34,988 nucleotides of DNA, taken from NCBI GenBank assembly GCA_958429225.1, contig CAUAJB010000013.1, positions 1 through 34,988 on the forward strand. The letters are read 5' to 3'. Below the pieces are notes generated by a model. The model was not told the DNA's origin. It was given only the letters and a program-made list of their open reading frames with translations, and did not search any database. How positions within the stretch are numbered: position 1 is the stretch's first letter; every line of letters starts with the position of its first letter. The stretch is from an uncultured Collinsella sp. (GTDB lineage Bacteria; Actinomycetota; Coriobacteriia; Coriobacteriales; Coriobacteriaceae). The position numbers and the translations under genes were made by a program. Positions 7,753-16,847 of this stretch are shown piece by piece.

Positions 7753-9207
7753 CTACTTCTCCCCCATCTTGCGGGCGCGCTCGCGCACGTCCTCAATCGT
7801 GGAAGCATAGCGGAAAGCCTGCTCGGGCAGGTCATCGGCCTTGCCGTCGACAATCTCGGCGAAAGAGCGGACGGTATCCTCGACGCGGACGTAGACACCG
7901 GGGTTGCCGGTGAACTTCTCGGCGACGTGGAAGGACTGCGAGAGGAACTGCTGAATCTTACGGGCACGGTTGACCGTAAGGCGCTGCTCCTCGGACAGCT
8001 CGTCCATACCCAGAATGGCGATGATGTCCTGAAGGTCGGAGTACTCCTGCAGGAGCTCCTGGACCTTGACGGCGACACGGTAGTGCTCCTCGCCGACGAT
8101 CGAGGGATCGAGAGCGTCGGAGGAAGACGCGAGCGGGTCGATAGCCGGGAACAGGCCGAGCGACGAAATGCTACGCGAAAGAACCGTGGTGGCGTCGAGG
8201 TGCGTAAACGTCGTGGCAGGCGCCGGGTCGGTCAGGTCGTCGGCGGGGACGTAGACAGCCTGGACGGAGGTAATGGAACCCGTCTTGGTCGAGGTAATGC
8301 GCTCCTGGAGGTCGCCCATCTCGGTTGCCAGCGTGGGCTGGTAACCAACGGCGGACGGCATACGGCCCAGCAGTGCGGAAACCTCGGAACCTGCCTGGGA
8401 GAAGCGGAAGATGTTGTCGATGAACAGCAGAACGTCCTGGCCACGATCACGGAAATACTCAGCGGTGGTAAGGCCGGCCAGACCGATGCGCAGACGCGCT
8501 CCGGGCGGCTCGTTCATCTGACCATAGACCAAGCAGGTCTTGTCGATAACGCCAGACTCGCTCATCTCGAGGAACAGGTCGGTGCCCTCGCGGGTACGCT
8601 CGCCGACGCCGGTGAACACCGAGGTGCCGCCGTGCTCCTGGGCGAGGTTGTTGATGAGCTCCTGAATCAAAACGGTCTTGCCGACGCCGGCGCCACCGAA
8701 CAGACCCGTTTTGCCGCCACGGATGTAGGGCTCGAGCAGGTCGACGGCCTTGATGCCGGTCTCGAAGATCTCGGTCTTGGTGGTGAGCTCGTCAAAGCGG
8801 GGAGCCGCGTGGTGAATGGGGTAGAACTCCTCCACCTCGGGCATAGGCTTGCCGTCGACGGGCTTGCCCATGACGTTCCAGATGCGGCCGAGCGTCTTGG
8901 GGCCAACGGGCATCTTCATGGGCTCACCGGTATCGGTGGCGATGAGGCCGCGCTGCAGGCCGTCGGTCGAGGACATGGCGACCGTGCGGACGACGCCGCC
9001 CGGAAGCTGGCTCTCGACCTCGAGGATCGTGCTCAGATGACCGATCGGGGTCTCGGCCTCGACCGTGAGCGCGTTGTAGATCGGGGGCACCGCGCCGTCA
9101 AACTTGACGTCGACGACAGGGCCGATGATTCGCACGATGCGACCATCACCGGCAGTCGTCTTCTTGGTGGCTTCCTCGACCGCAAGCTTTACGGTGTTAT
9201 TAGCCAT
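7753..9207 (-). CDS. atpD: F1Fo ATP synthase beta subunit
   Basis: The 484-residue catalytic subunit of F1. It has the Walker A loop GGAGVGKT, the GERTREG motif with the catalytic Glu, Walker B LLFIDNIFRF, and the DELSEEQ (DELSEED-like) loop near the C-terminus. The start codon overlaps the atpG stop (TAATG), with GGAGG just upstream, so translation is coupled. Length and motifs are normal. Confidence 0.97.
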   Translation of the reverse strand: MANNTVKLAVEEATKKTTAGDGRIVRIIGPVVDVKFDGAVPPIYNALTVEAETPIGHLSTILEVESQLPGGVVRTVAMSSTDGLQRGLIATDTGEPMKMPVGPKTLGRIWNVMGKPVDGKPMPEVEEFYPIHHAAPRFDELTTKTEIFETGIKAVDLLEPYIRGGKTGLFGGAGVGKTVLIQELINNLAQEHGGTSVFTGVGERTREGTDLFLEMSESGVIDKTCLVYGQMNEPPGARLRIGLAGLTTAEYFRDRGQDVLLFIDNIFRFSQAGSEVSALLGRMPSAVGYQPTLATEMGDLQERITSTKTGSITSVQAVYVPADDLTDPAPATTFTHLDATTVLSRSISSLGLFPAIDPLASSSDALDPSIVGEEHYRVAVKVQELLQEYSDLQDIIAILGMDELSEEQRLTVNRARKIQQFLSQSFHVAEKFTGNPGVYVRVEDTVRSFAEIVDGKADDLPEQAFRYASTIEDVRERARKMGEK

Positions 9208-10115
9208 TACTGTTCCTCCAATGCTGAGGCTCCGCCGACGATCTCGTTAATCTCGGTCGTGATCGAAGCCTGGCGCACGCGACTATACGTGCGGGTAAGG
9301 GTCGAGATGATCGCGGTGGCGTTTTCCGTCGCGGAGTGCATGGCCTTGCGGCGTGCACCCTGCTCGGCAGCCGCCGAATCGATCAGGGCCTGGTAGATGA
9401 CCGTCAGGATATAAGACGGCACAAGCTTGCCGAGAACATGCTCGGGAGAGGGCACGAACTCGAACGTGGACGAGATGCGCTTAGGGGCGTCGGTCTCGTT
9501 CTTACGCGGACCGTGGGCCATAGCGATCATCTCGGGGTCGAGCGGCAACAGATGCTCGACGCGAAGCTCCTGATCCACGCGGTTCTTGGCGTGGTGGTAG
9601 ACAAGCTCGACACGGTCAAGCTCACCGGCACGATACGCATCGCAGATATGAGAGGAGATCATGCGGGCCTGATTGAAATCGGGCTCAGAGGAGTTGCCCT
9701 CAAAGTGCATGACGACGTTTGCGCGGTCACGGAAATACGTGGCCGGCTTACGCCCGCACGCGATGATCTCGCACTCGATGCCGTCGTTCGCCCAAGAAGC
9801 GGCGAGCTTTTCGGCTGTGCGCTCCACCGTCGTATTGAAACCGCCGGCAAGGCCGCGGTCCGAGGCAATAACGACAATCAGGCCATGCTTGACGCTCTCA
9901 TGCTTCTGCAGCATGGGATCGGTGCCCGAACAGGAGGCGTCGCCGGCGACCGTCAACATGACGTCGGTCAGCGCCTCCTTATAGGGCTCGGCCTGCTTGG
10001 AGCGATCGAGAGCACGACGGATCTTGGCCGTAGAGACCATCTCCATCGTGCGCGTGATCTGCTTGGTCGTGGTAACCGAGGAGATTCGCTTCTTAATGTC
10101 GCGAAGGTTGGCCAT
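9207..10115 (-). CDS. atpG: F1Fo ATP synthase gamma subunit
   Basis: The 302-residue rotor shaft of F1. The N-terminal helix MANLRDIKKRISSVTTTKQITRTMEMV (described here in part: conserved RI-SV and KITKAM-like region) and the C-terminal helix with AMHSATENATAIISTL and IVGGASAL are characteristic. The start ATG at 10115 is preceded by GAGGAG that lies in the last codons of atpA, 5 nt upstream. Confidence 0.95.
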   Translation of the reverse strand: MANLRDIKKRISSVTTTKQITRTMEMVSTAKIRRALDRSKQAEPYKEALTDVMLTVAGDASCSGTDPMLQKHESVKHGLIVVIASDRGLAGGFNTTVERTAEKLAASWANDGIECEIIACGRKPATYFRDRANVVMHFEGNSSEPDFNQARMISSHICDAYRAGELDRVELVYHHAKNRVDQELRVEHLLPLDPEMIAMAHGPRKNETDAPKRISSTFEFVPSPEHVLGKLVPSYILTVIYQALIDSAAAEQGARRKAMHSATENATAIISTLTRTYSRVRQASITTEINEIVGGASALEEQ

Positions 10116-10120
10116 GGGGC

Positions 10121-11719
10121 TTAGTTCTCCTCTGATCCAGAAACATCCGAATGGTGCTTGGCCATGAACTGCTGCTTGAAGTCGCCGATGACGCGCAAGA
10201 GCTCAGCCTTGGTGTCATCATCGATCTTCTTGGCGCGAACCTTGTCGAGCAGCGAGCCAAAGCCATTGTCCATGTACTCGATGAGCTCGGCACGGAAAGG
10301 CAGCACGTCGGCGATCTCCAGGTCATCCAGGAAGCCCTCGTTGCCAGCGAACAGCGTAACGATCTGCTCGGAAACCTCGAACGGCTTGTAGCGCGGCTGC
10401 TTCAGGAGCTCGGTCATGCGAGCGCCATGGGTAAGCTGCTTTTGCGTGGCCTCGTCGAGGTCGGAGCCGAACTGCGTAAAGCCGGCGAGCTCCTGGTACG
10501 AAGCAAGGTCCAGACGGAGGTTGCCGGCGACCTGCTTCATAGCCTTGGTCTGTGCGTCACCACCGACGCGGGACACGGAGATGCCCACGTCGACTGCCGG
10601 GCGCTGGCCCTGGAAGAAGAGCTCGGACTGCAGGTAGATCTGACCATCGGTAATGGAAATGACGTTGGTCGGAATGTAGGCCGAGACGTCGCCGTCCTGG
10701 GTCTCGATGATCGGCAGGGCCGTCATGGAGCCGTAACCGTTCTTCTTGGACATCTTGACGGCACGCTCGAGCAGACGAGAGTGCAGGTAGAAGATGTCGC
10801 CAGGATAGGCCTCGCGTCCGGGCGGACGATGCAGCGTCAACGACATCTGACGGTATGCCACAGCCTGCTTGGACAGGTCGTCGTAGATGACGAGCACGTG
10901 GCCGCCGGGATTGGTCTCGCTGGCGGGCTTGCCGTCCTCGCCGTTGTACATGAAGAACTCGCCGATAGCGGCACCGGCCATAGGCGCGATGTACTGCATA
11001 GGGGCGGAATCGGCAGCGGTGGCCGAAACGATGATGGTATAGTCGAGCGCACCGTGCTGGGCGAGGGTCTCACGGATGTTGGCAACCGTGGAGGCCTTCT
11101 GGCCGATGGCGACATAGATGCAGACCATGCCCTTGCCGCGCTGGTTGAGGATAGCGTCGATGGCGATAGCGGTCTTACCGGTCTTACGGTCGCCGATGAT
11201 AAGCTCGCGCTGGCCGCGGCCGATAGGCACCATGGAGTCGATAGCCAACAGGCCGGTCTGAACCGGCTCGCAGACCGGGGTACGGTCGATAACGCCGGGA
11301 GCCTTGAACTCGATGGGGCGGCGGTGCGTGGCAACGATGTCACCCAAACCGTCGATGGGCTGGCCGAGCGGATTGACGACGCGGCCGAGCATGGCGCGGC
11401 TCACAGGGATATCCATAATGCGGCCAGTGGTGCGGCACTCGTCGCCTTCCTTGATGGAGTCGACGGCACCAAACAGAACGGCGCCGACCTCGTCACGGTC
11501 AAGGTTCTGGGCAAGGCCGAAGACGGTCTCACCGGTATCGGAGCTCTTGAACTCCAGAAGCTCGCCTGCCATGGCGCTCTTGAGGCCGGAGACGCGCGCG
11601 ATGCCGTCGCCTACCTCGTCGACCGTTGAAACCTCATGCGTATCGACCGTCGCGGAGAGGCTCGTGAGCTGCTCCTGCAGTTTCTTGGCGATATCCTGGG
11701 CATTGAGGGTTTCGGACAT
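10121..11719 (-). CDS. atpA: F1Fo ATP synthase alpha subunit
   Basis: The 532-residue non-catalytic nucleotide-binding subunit of F1. Walker A is GDRKTGKT; the family signature PAVDVGISVSRVGGDAQ is seen at about residue 370. It is slightly longer than the E. coli protein because of N- and C-terminal tails. The ATG overlaps the atpH stop by one base, with GGAGGTG upstream, implying coupled translation. Confidence 0.97.
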   Translation of the reverse strand: MSETLNAQDIAKKLQEQLTSLSATVDTHEVSTVDEVGDGIARVSGLKSAMAGELLEFKSSDTGETVFGLAQNLDRDEVGAVLFGAVDSIKEGDECRTTGRIMDIPVSRAMLGRVVNPLGQPIDGLGDIVATHRRPIEFKAPGVIDRTPVCEPVQTGLLAIDSMVPIGRGQRELIIGDRKTGKTAIAIDAILNQRGKGMVCIYVAIGQKASTVANIRETLAQHGALDYTIIVSATAADSAPMQYIAPMAGAAIGEFFMYNGEDGKPASETNPGGHVLVIYDDLSKQAVAYRQMSLTLHRPPGREAYPGDIFYLHSRLLERAVKMSKKNGYGSMTALPIIETQDGDVSAYIPTNVISITDGQIYLQSELFFQGQRPAVDVGISVSRVGGDAQTKAMKQVAGNLRLDLASYQELAGFTQFGSDLDEATQKQLTHGARMTELLKQPRYKPFEVSEQIVTLFAGNEGFLDDLEIADVLPFRAELIEYMDNGFGSLLDKVRAKKIDDDTKAELLRVIGDFKQQFMAKHHSDVSGSEEN

Positions 11720-12195
11720 TAGGCTTCACCTCCGTACGAATTAGCAGAGTTTGCGAGGGTCTCCTGCGCGATGCGCAGCTGCGTCTTGACGGAAATGTCA
11801 CGACGCTCGCCGCGGGCCTCGAGCACCAGGCCGCCCACGATAGACGGGTCGACCTGCTCGATAAGGAATACCTTGCGGCCGAAGTCCTGCTCGCATTTCT
11901 TAGTGATGGTTTGACGCAGCTCGTCGTCGAGCGGGATCGCCGTGGTGACGGTCACGCCCACTACATCCTCGTCTTCCTCGGCAACATACTTAAAGGCAGC
12001 TGCCACCTTGGGAAGAAGGTCGAGCTGGTCGCGCTTGGACATGGTGTCGAGCACGGCGATGATCTCGGGGCTGGCAGAAGCCAGGCGCTCGATCATCTCG
12101 AGGTCCTCGAACACATGGTTCTCGGCCTTAGCGGCTTCCAGAAGGGAGCGCGCGTAGGTCTCGAGCACCTTGTCCTGATAGCGGCTAGTCGGCAT
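11719..12195 (-). CDS. atpH: F1Fo ATP synthase delta subunit
   Basis: A 158-residue peripheral-stalk protein linking b to alpha at the top of F1. It is recognised by the N-terminal YARSLLEAAKAEN helix, the C-terminal pattern IDPSIVGGLVLEARGERRDISVKTQL, and its position between atpF and atpA. It is about 20 residues shorter than E. coli delta but keeps both ends. It overlaps atpF by 11 nt. Confidence 0.92.
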   Translation of the reverse strand: MPTSRYQDKVLETYARSLLEAAKAENHVFEDLEMIERLASASPEIIAVLDTMSKRDQLDLLPKVAAAFKYVAEEDEDVVGVTVTTAIPLDDELRQTITKKCEQDFGRKVFLIEQVDPSIVGGLVLEARGERRDISVKTQLRIAQETLANSANSYGGEA

Positions 12196-12787
12196 TCAGG
12201 CTACCTGCTTCCTGGATGTAGCGCTCGATGAGCTTCTTCTGCTCGGCATCGTCCTCGAGTGCCTCGCCCACGATCTTGGTGGCGACGGCAACGGACAGGT
12301 CGGCAATGGAGCTCGCGGCACCGGCGTAGATGGACTTGCGCTCGTCCTCGACGGTCGTATGGGCCTTGGCGATGATCTCCTCGGCCTCCTTGTGAGCAGC
12401 CTCGATGATACGGGCGCGCTCGGACTCGGCGTCCTTACGGGCCTCGAGAACAATGTCGGCAGCCTGACGACGGGCGTCGGTGACGATCGAGTCGGACTCA
12501 GCGCGCTTGGCGATAGCCTCCTGCTTGGTCTTCTCGGCCTCGTCGAGGCTCTCCTCGATCTTCTTGCCGCGCTCCTCCATGGTCTTCATGATGCCCGGCA
12601 GGGCGACCTTGGCCAGCACGATCCAGATAATCAGGAAGGCGATAAGCGCCGGGATGAACTCCGCCATCTTAGGGATGAGGATGTCCGCACCGGCAGCGCC
12701 GTCCTCGGCGAACGCGGAAACCGGCATGAGCAGCGCGGCCGCGGACGCGGAGAGTGCGATCGCGCTCTTCTGGGATGAAAGATTCAT
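12185..12787 (-). CDS. atpF: F1Fo ATP synthase b subunit
   Basis: A 200-residue peripheral-stalk subunit. One membrane helix spans about residues 43-65, followed by a long charged helix (MEERGKKIEESLDEAEKTKQ and onward) that forms the stator dimer. Ahead of the usual domain it has an extra 28-residue N-terminus ending VSAFA-ED, which looks like a cleavable signal peptide. The start is ATG at 12787, with GGAG 8 nt upstream and 15 nt after atpE. Confidence 0.93.
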   Translation of the reverse strand: MNLSSQKSAIALSASAAALLMPVSAFAEDGAAGADILIPKMAEFIPALIAFLIIWIVLAKVALPGIMKTMEERGKKIEESLDEAEKTKQEAIAKRAESDSIVTDARRQAADIVLEARKDAESERARIIEAAHKEAEEIIAKAHTTVEDERKSIYAGAASSIADLSVAVATKIVGEALEDDAEQKKLIERYIQEAGSLNAD

Positions 12788-12802
12788 ACTTGACGCTCCG
12801 TG

Positions 12803-12997
12803 CTATTTAACGATCAGCGCGACAACGAAGCCGATCAGAGCCAGAGCCTCGCCGAAGGCGGAGCCCATGATGAAGACGGTGAACACGCGGCCCTGGACCT
12901 CAGGCTGACGGGCCATAGCACCCGTAGCACCCAGAGCAGACAGGCCGATAGCAAGACCAGCGCCGATAACACCGAGACCGTAACCGATAACTCCCAC
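12803..12997 (-). CDS. atpE: F1Fo ATP synthase c subunit
   Basis: A 64-residue two-helix proteolipid that builds the rotor ring. Helix 1 has the Gly/Ala-rich repeat, the loop is ARQPE, and helix 2 is centred on the ion-binding Glu in FGEALAL. Starting at the GTG at 12997, with an excellent AAAGGAGG 5 nt upstream, it is about 10 residues shorter at the N-terminus than E. coli AtpE. The sodium ligands known from Propionigenium (Gln in helix 1, Ser after the Glu) are replaced by Ile and Ala, so proton coupling is predicted. A 124-nt AU-rich leader separates it from atpB, as expected for a subunit made in excess. Confidence 0.95.
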   Translation of the reverse strand: MGVIGYGLGVIGAGLAIGLSALGATGAMARQPEVQGRVFTVFIMGSAFGEALALIGFVVALIVK

Positions 12998-13121
12998 GAT
13001 TCCTCCTTTGTCGTGCGTGTCTTATTTCACGCAGGATAACCTTTTTATAACTGCCGGGCTCCATGGGTACGGGCACCGGCGGTTTAACGAATTGCCTTAC
13101 CTTTAAGGCGCGAACGGAAGA
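12998..13121 (-). other. atpB-atpE spacer / atpE leader
   Basis: This is the only sizeable gap inside the atp operon. The minus strand carries an A/U-rich stretch and small dyads (GCAG/CTGC around TTATAAAAAGG, then CGTG/CACG) before the strong atpE ribosome binding site. An enhancer of atpE translation is plausible by analogy with E. coli. No gene is seen. Confidence 0.4.
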
Positions 13122-13925
13122 CTACTCCTCCTCCGCGACCTCCTCTGCCTCGGAGACATACACGGCGGTAAGGACCGTGAAGACGTAAGCCTGGATGGCG
13201 CCGACCACAAGCTCGATCGCATAGATCAGGATGAGGATGGCAAGCCAGGCCAGCGAAGGCAGGGCGCCGACGGCGTGGGCCGCGGAAACCTGCTGAAGCA
13301 GCGGCTGCATGAACATGCTCGCCATGATGGCGAACGAGCCCATGACCACGTGTCCTGCAAACATGTTGCAGAACAGACGGACGGCGAGCGTGATGAGGCG
13401 CAGGAAGGTCGAGAAGAGCTCGACGACCCACACGAGCACGTTCATCGGGAAGCTCACGCCCTGCGGGGCGAGGCTCTTGATGTAGCCGATCACGCCGTGA
13501 GCCTTGCATCCGTAGTAGATGAAGTACACGAAGGCGAAGATGGCGAGCGCGGCGGTGGAGCCGATTGCGCCGGTGCCGGGCTTCATTCCCGGGATCAGGC
13601 CGATCATGTTATTGATCAGGATGAACAGGAAAAGCGAGCACAGGAACGGGAAGTGCTTCTTCCAGTTCTCACCCACGACGCCCTTGCCGATATCGTTCTC
13701 GACGTACTCGATGATGTACTCGAAACCGTTGACGAAGAAGCCCTTGGGAACCAGGGTCTGCTTCTTCTTGAACACGGCCAGGACGATCAGGAGCACGATC
13801 GTGGAGACGATCAGCCAAAACGAGTACTGCGTGATGCCGCAGCTCAGATCGCCCACGACAGGGGTGGAGCTGAACTCGCTGACCAGATGATTAATCTCAT
13901 CAGGCAGCTTTTCAAAAATTTCCAC
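13122..13925 (-). CDS. atpB: F1Fo ATP synthase a subunit
   Basis: A 267-residue polytopic membrane subunit that forms the ion half-channels against the c-ring. The essential stator arginine is visible in LAVRLFCNMFAGH. Several hydrophobic helices cover the chain and the C-terminus is acidic (EAEEVAEEE). It begins 3 nt after the AtpI-like gene. Confidence 0.94.
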   Translation of the reverse strand: MEIFEKLPDEINHLVSEFSSTPVVGDLSCGITQYSFWLIVSTIVLLIVLAVFKKKQTLVPKGFFVNGFEYIIEYVENDIGKGVVGENWKKHFPFLCSLFLFILINNMIGLIPGMKPGTGAIGSTAALAIFAFVYFIYYGCKAHGVIGYIKSLAPQGVSFPMNVLVWVVELFSTFLRLITLAVRLFCNMFAGHVVMGSFAIMASMFMQPLLQQVSAAHAVGALPSLAWLAILILIYAIELVVGAIQAYVFTVLTAVYVSEAEEVAEEE

Positions 13926-13928
13926 GAC

Positions 13929-14240
13929 TTACCTTTCGACCTCATGAGGATCTCGCAGCGCCTTGGCGACGCGAACCGTGCAGGCGGCCATAAAGGCCAC
14001 GAAGCCGATCGCCTCGCCCAGGAGGAACATGCGAAATGCCTCTCCGAACAACACAAACACAACCAAGGTAAAGACGAGCAGGGCGATTGCCGAGACCGCC
14101 AGACTCACCATACCCTTGAGCATGTCCGCATTCTGTTTATCGTCAAGAACCGGCTTGAGCGTAAAGACAAAGGGAAGGAAGGCAATTGCGCCCGCGATGG
14201 CGCCTGCAACGATAGCGAGCAGATCGGCTATCTGAAACAC
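13929..14240 (-). CDS. AtpI-like small membrane protein at the head of the atp operon
   Basis: About 103 residues with four predicted membrane helices (roughly residues 5-30, 40-62, 64-72 and 75-90) and a basic C-terminus. Position directly before atpB, size and topology match AtpI/uncI, a c-ring assembly helper, but the sequence itself is poorly conserved. The frame is open to 14315. I chose the GTG at 14240 because GAGG lies 6 nt upstream and the extra 25 N-terminal residues are charged and run into the leader. Confidence 0.7.
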   Translation of the reverse strand: MFQIADLLAIVAGAIAGAIAFLPFVFTLKPVLDDKQNADMLKGMVSLAVSAIALLVFTLVVFVLFGEAFRMFLLGEAIGFVAFMAACTVRVAKALRDPHEVER

Positions 14241-14301
14241 TGGCGTCCTCACTTTCCTTTTTAACGCTTCACAGAACAGTTCCCGCCAAACATTGGTGAC
14301 T

Positions 14302-14329
14302 ATTGTACGAGCCAATCGCTAAAGTACAA
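14302..14329 (-). promoter_or_regulatory. Candidate promoter of the atp operon
   Basis: On the minus strand TTGTAC (14329-14324) and TACAAT (14307-14302) are separated by 16 nt. The -10 matches the consensus at five of six positions; the -35 is weaker. It lies about 60 nt before the AtpI-like start in the 281-nt gap after upp. Confidence 0.45.
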
Positions 14330-14444
14330 CCGAAAAAGCATCGGTTAATACGCACCTGTTCGTTTTCTTAAGACCTTCTTTATGCCGCAGGTACGGTAAT
14401 ACGTTTTTCTCGAACCCTGCAGGGCAAAACGTCCGTTAACAGGA

Positions 14445-14479
14445 GTGCGCGCGGTCGCCTTTTGTTCATCCGCGCGCAC
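14445..14479 (-). terminator. Possible terminator hairpin after upp
   Basis: GTGCGCGCGG and CCGCGCGCAC form a perfect 10-bp stem with a 15-nt loop, 43 nt after the upp stop. No T run follows, so it may be a weak or factor-assisted terminator. Confidence 0.4.
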
Positions 14480-14521
14480 CGTTTCTTCGTATTTGCAGCC
14501 GCGGCCGTCTTAGCCCAGCGA

Positions 14522-15169
14522 CTAGAGCGTGCCGTAGATGCGGTCACCGGCGTCGCCCAGGCCGGGAACGATGTAGGCCGCCTCGTTGAGATGGTCGTCG
14601 ATGGCGCAGGTATAGATATGCACATCAGGATCCTTCTCAGTCAGCGACTTGAGGCCCTCGGGGGCCGCGACGATGCACAGCATGCGGATGTCCTTGACAC
14701 CGCGCTCGCGCAGGTAGCTAATGGCCATCTCGGCCGAACCACCCGTGGCGAGCATGGGGTCGACGACCAGGCAGATGCGCTGGTCGATATCCTTGGGCAT
14801 CTTGCAGTAATACTCGTGCGGCTCGTGGGTGACCTCGTCGCGCTCCATGCCGATGTGGCCCACGCGAGCGGAGGGCACCAGGTCGAGGATGCCGTCGACC
14901 ATGCCAAGGCCCGCACGCAGGATGGGCACGATGGCGAGTTTCTTGCCGGCAAGCTGTTTGAACGTGGCGGTAGTGATGGGGGTCTCGACCTCGACGTCTT
15001 CCATGGGCAGGTCGCGCATGGCCTCGTAGCCGTCAAAAAGCGCGAGTTCGCGCACGAGCTGGCGGAACTGGTTGGTGCCGGTGTTTTTGTCGCGCAGGAT
15101 CGACAGCTTGTGCTGGACAAGCGGGTGGTCGACAAGCGTCACACGGGACGCATCGTAGGTGACGGTCAT
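14522..15169 (-). CDS. upp: Uracil phosphoribosyltransferase
   Basis: A 215-residue pyrimidine-salvage enzyme that makes UMP from uracil and PRPP. The PRPP-binding loop is VVDPMLATGGSA; the uracil site pattern YIVPGLGDAGDRIYGT is at the C-terminus. The N-terminal HPLVQHKLSILRDKNT is typical. The start is ATG at 15169 with AAGGGG about 10 nt upstream; an in-frame start 16 codons earlier has no such site. Its place just before the atp operon is the classic Gram-positive order. Confidence 0.96.
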   Translation of the reverse strand: MTVTYDASRVTLVDHPLVQHKLSILRDKNTGTNQFRQLVRELALFDGYEAMRDLPMEDVEVETPITTATFKQLAGKKLAIVPILRAGLGMVDGILDLVPSARVGHIGMERDEVTHEPHEYYCKMPKDIDQRICLVVDPMLATGGSAEMAISYLRERGVKDIRMLCIVAAPEGLKSLTEKDPDVHIYTCAIDDHLNEAAYIVPGLGDAGDRIYGTL

Positions 15170-15292
15170 GGATTGATTGCCCCTTTCGTTGCGGCCGGAA
15201 GATGGCCTTGCTGACAAGGCGCATGGCGATGTTGTTGCCGCACGCCGTGCATAAGTTTAACGGTTTGTTGTATCGAGCAGCTCGTCGCAACC

Positions 15293-16834
15293 CTACTGAG
15301 CGGTGTTGAGCGAACGCTTGACGGCATCACGCCAACCAGCGAGATTGCTCTCACGGCGCTCGGCGGACATATGGGGAAGGAAGGTCTTAACGATCTGAGC
15401 GTTTTGCTCCAGCTCCTCCAGGTCCTCCCAATAGCCGACGGCAAGACCCGCCAAGTACGCGGCACCGATTGCCGTGGTCTCCACCGTCTCGCATTGCAGC
15501 ACGGGGATATCCAGCAGGTCGGCCTGGAATTGCATGATGAACTCGTTGCGCGAGGCACCGCCATCGACAGACAGGCGCTCGATCGAAAGCCCCACGTCCT
15601 GCTCCATGGCGCGCAGCACGTCATAACTCTGGTAGGCCATGGACTCGCAGGCCGCACGCACAATGGTCGCGCGACTCGAGGCACCGGTCAGGCCGCACAC
15701 GATACCGCGGGCATGCGGGTCCCACCAGGGAGCGCCCAGACCCGCAAAGGCGGGAACGAAGTAGCAGCCCTCGTTGTCGCTAATCGAAGCGGCGAGTTGT
15801 GCCGACTCGCTCACGCTCGAGATGATGCCCATGTTGTTGCGAAGCCAGTTCATGGTGGAACCGGCGGCAAAGATGGAGCCCTCGAGTGCATAACTGATCT
15901 TCCCGTTCGCAGCGATACCGATGGTGGAGACCAGACCGTTCTTGGATTCGACGATCTCGTCGCCGGTGTTCATGAGCATAAAGCAGCCCGTGCCATAGGT
16001 GTTTTTGGTCTGGCCGGGATGGAAGCAGCAGTGACCGAACAGCGACGCCTGCTGGTCGCCCGCCACACCCATGATGGGCGGCATGTTGGTCATGATGTCG
16101 CTCGCGACGCGGCCGTAGTCGCCCGAGCTCCAGCGAACCTCGGGCATCATGGAACGTGGAACATCAAAGAGCGCCAGCAGGTCGTCGTCCCAATCGAGCG
16201 TATGAATATTAAAGAGTGCCGTGCGGCTGGCATTGGTGTAGTCGGTGGCAAAGACCTGGCCGCCGGTGAGGTTGTAGATGAGCCAGGTGTCGATGGTGCC
16301 GAACATGAGGTCGCCCGCCGCCGCGCTCTCGCGTGCGCCGTCGACGTTGTCGAGAATCCACTGCACCTTGGAGGCCGAGAAATACGGGTCGAGCGTGAGT
16401 CCCGTGCGGGAGCGCACCAGCTCCTCGCAACCCTGTTCAACCAACGCGTCGATTGCCGGCGCGGTACGGCGGCACTGCCATACGATGGCGTTATAGATGG
16501 GCTGGCCGCTCACGCGGTCCCAGACCACCGTGGTCTCGCGCTGGTTGGAGATGCCGATGGCGGCAATGCGGTCGGAGTGGATACCGCTCTTAAACTGGAC
16601 TTCCATCATGACGGCGATCTGGCTGGCAAGGACCGTCATGGGGTCTTGCTCTACCCAACCGGGACGTGGGAAGCTGGTTTTGACGCTGCGACGTGCCTGC
16701 GCGACGATGCATCCGTATTCGTCGACGATGGTCGCAAGTACCGAGGTGGTGCCGCAGTCGAGCGCCATGATGTAGGAACCGCCAAAGTCAAACGAGGCAT
16801 CTTCCATGCCCAGGCTGCCCAGATTCAACGACAT
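15293..16834 (-). CDS. glpK: Glycerol kinase
   Basis: A 513-residue FGGY-family kinase that phosphorylates glycerol to glycerol 3-phosphate. Visible motifs are the ATP-binding ALDCGTTS near residue 25, GISNQRETTVVWDR, WQCRRTAP, the GxGCFMLMNTG region (KNTYGTGCF), and the FGGY C-terminal signature VDGGASRNEFIMQFQADLL. It carries about 18 extra residues before the first strand. The start at 16834 is supported by AAAGGTG 6 nt upstream. It lies 13 nt after the Sua5-like gene, with no glycerol facilitator or glpD nearby. Confidence 0.95.
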   Translation of the reverse strand: MSLNLGSLGMEDASFDFGGSYIMALDCGTTSVLATIVDEYGCIVAQARRSVKTSFPRPGWVEQDPMTVLASQIAVMMEVQFKSGIHSDRIAAIGISNQRETTVVWDRVSGQPIYNAIVWQCRRTAPAIDALVEQGCEELVRSRTGLTLDPYFSASKVQWILDNVDGARESAAAGDLMFGTIDTWLIYNLTGGQVFATDYTNASRTALFNIHTLDWDDDLLALFDVPRSMMPEVRWSSGDYGRVASDIMTNMPPIMGVAGDQQASLFGHCCFHPGQTKNTYGTGCFMLMNTGDEIVESKNGLVSTIGIAANGKISYALEGSIFAAGSTMNWLRNNMGIISSVSESAQLAASISDNEGCYFVPAFAGLGAPWWDPHARGIVCGLTGASSRATIVRAACESMAYQSYDVLRAMEQDVGLSIERLSVDGGASRNEFIMQFQADLLDIPVLQCETVETTAIGAAYLAGLAVGYWEDLEELEQNAQIVKTFLPHMSAERRESNLAGWRDAVKRSLNTAQ

Positions 16835-16847
16835 CGCTTACACCTTT

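Noticed and set aside
7360..9396. Long plus-strand frame of about 680 codons opposite atpC, atpD and atpG
   Set aside because: It is antisense to well-identified ATP synthase genes, arises from GC-rich codon bias, and has no family resemblance.
10151..11629. Long plus-strand frame opposite atpA
   Set aside because: Same reason: a shadow of the atpA reading frame, with low-complexity composition.
12803..12997. Sodium-dependent ATP synthase
   Set aside because: Helix 1 lacks the Gln and helix 2 lacks the Ser after Glu that bind sodium in Propionigenium.
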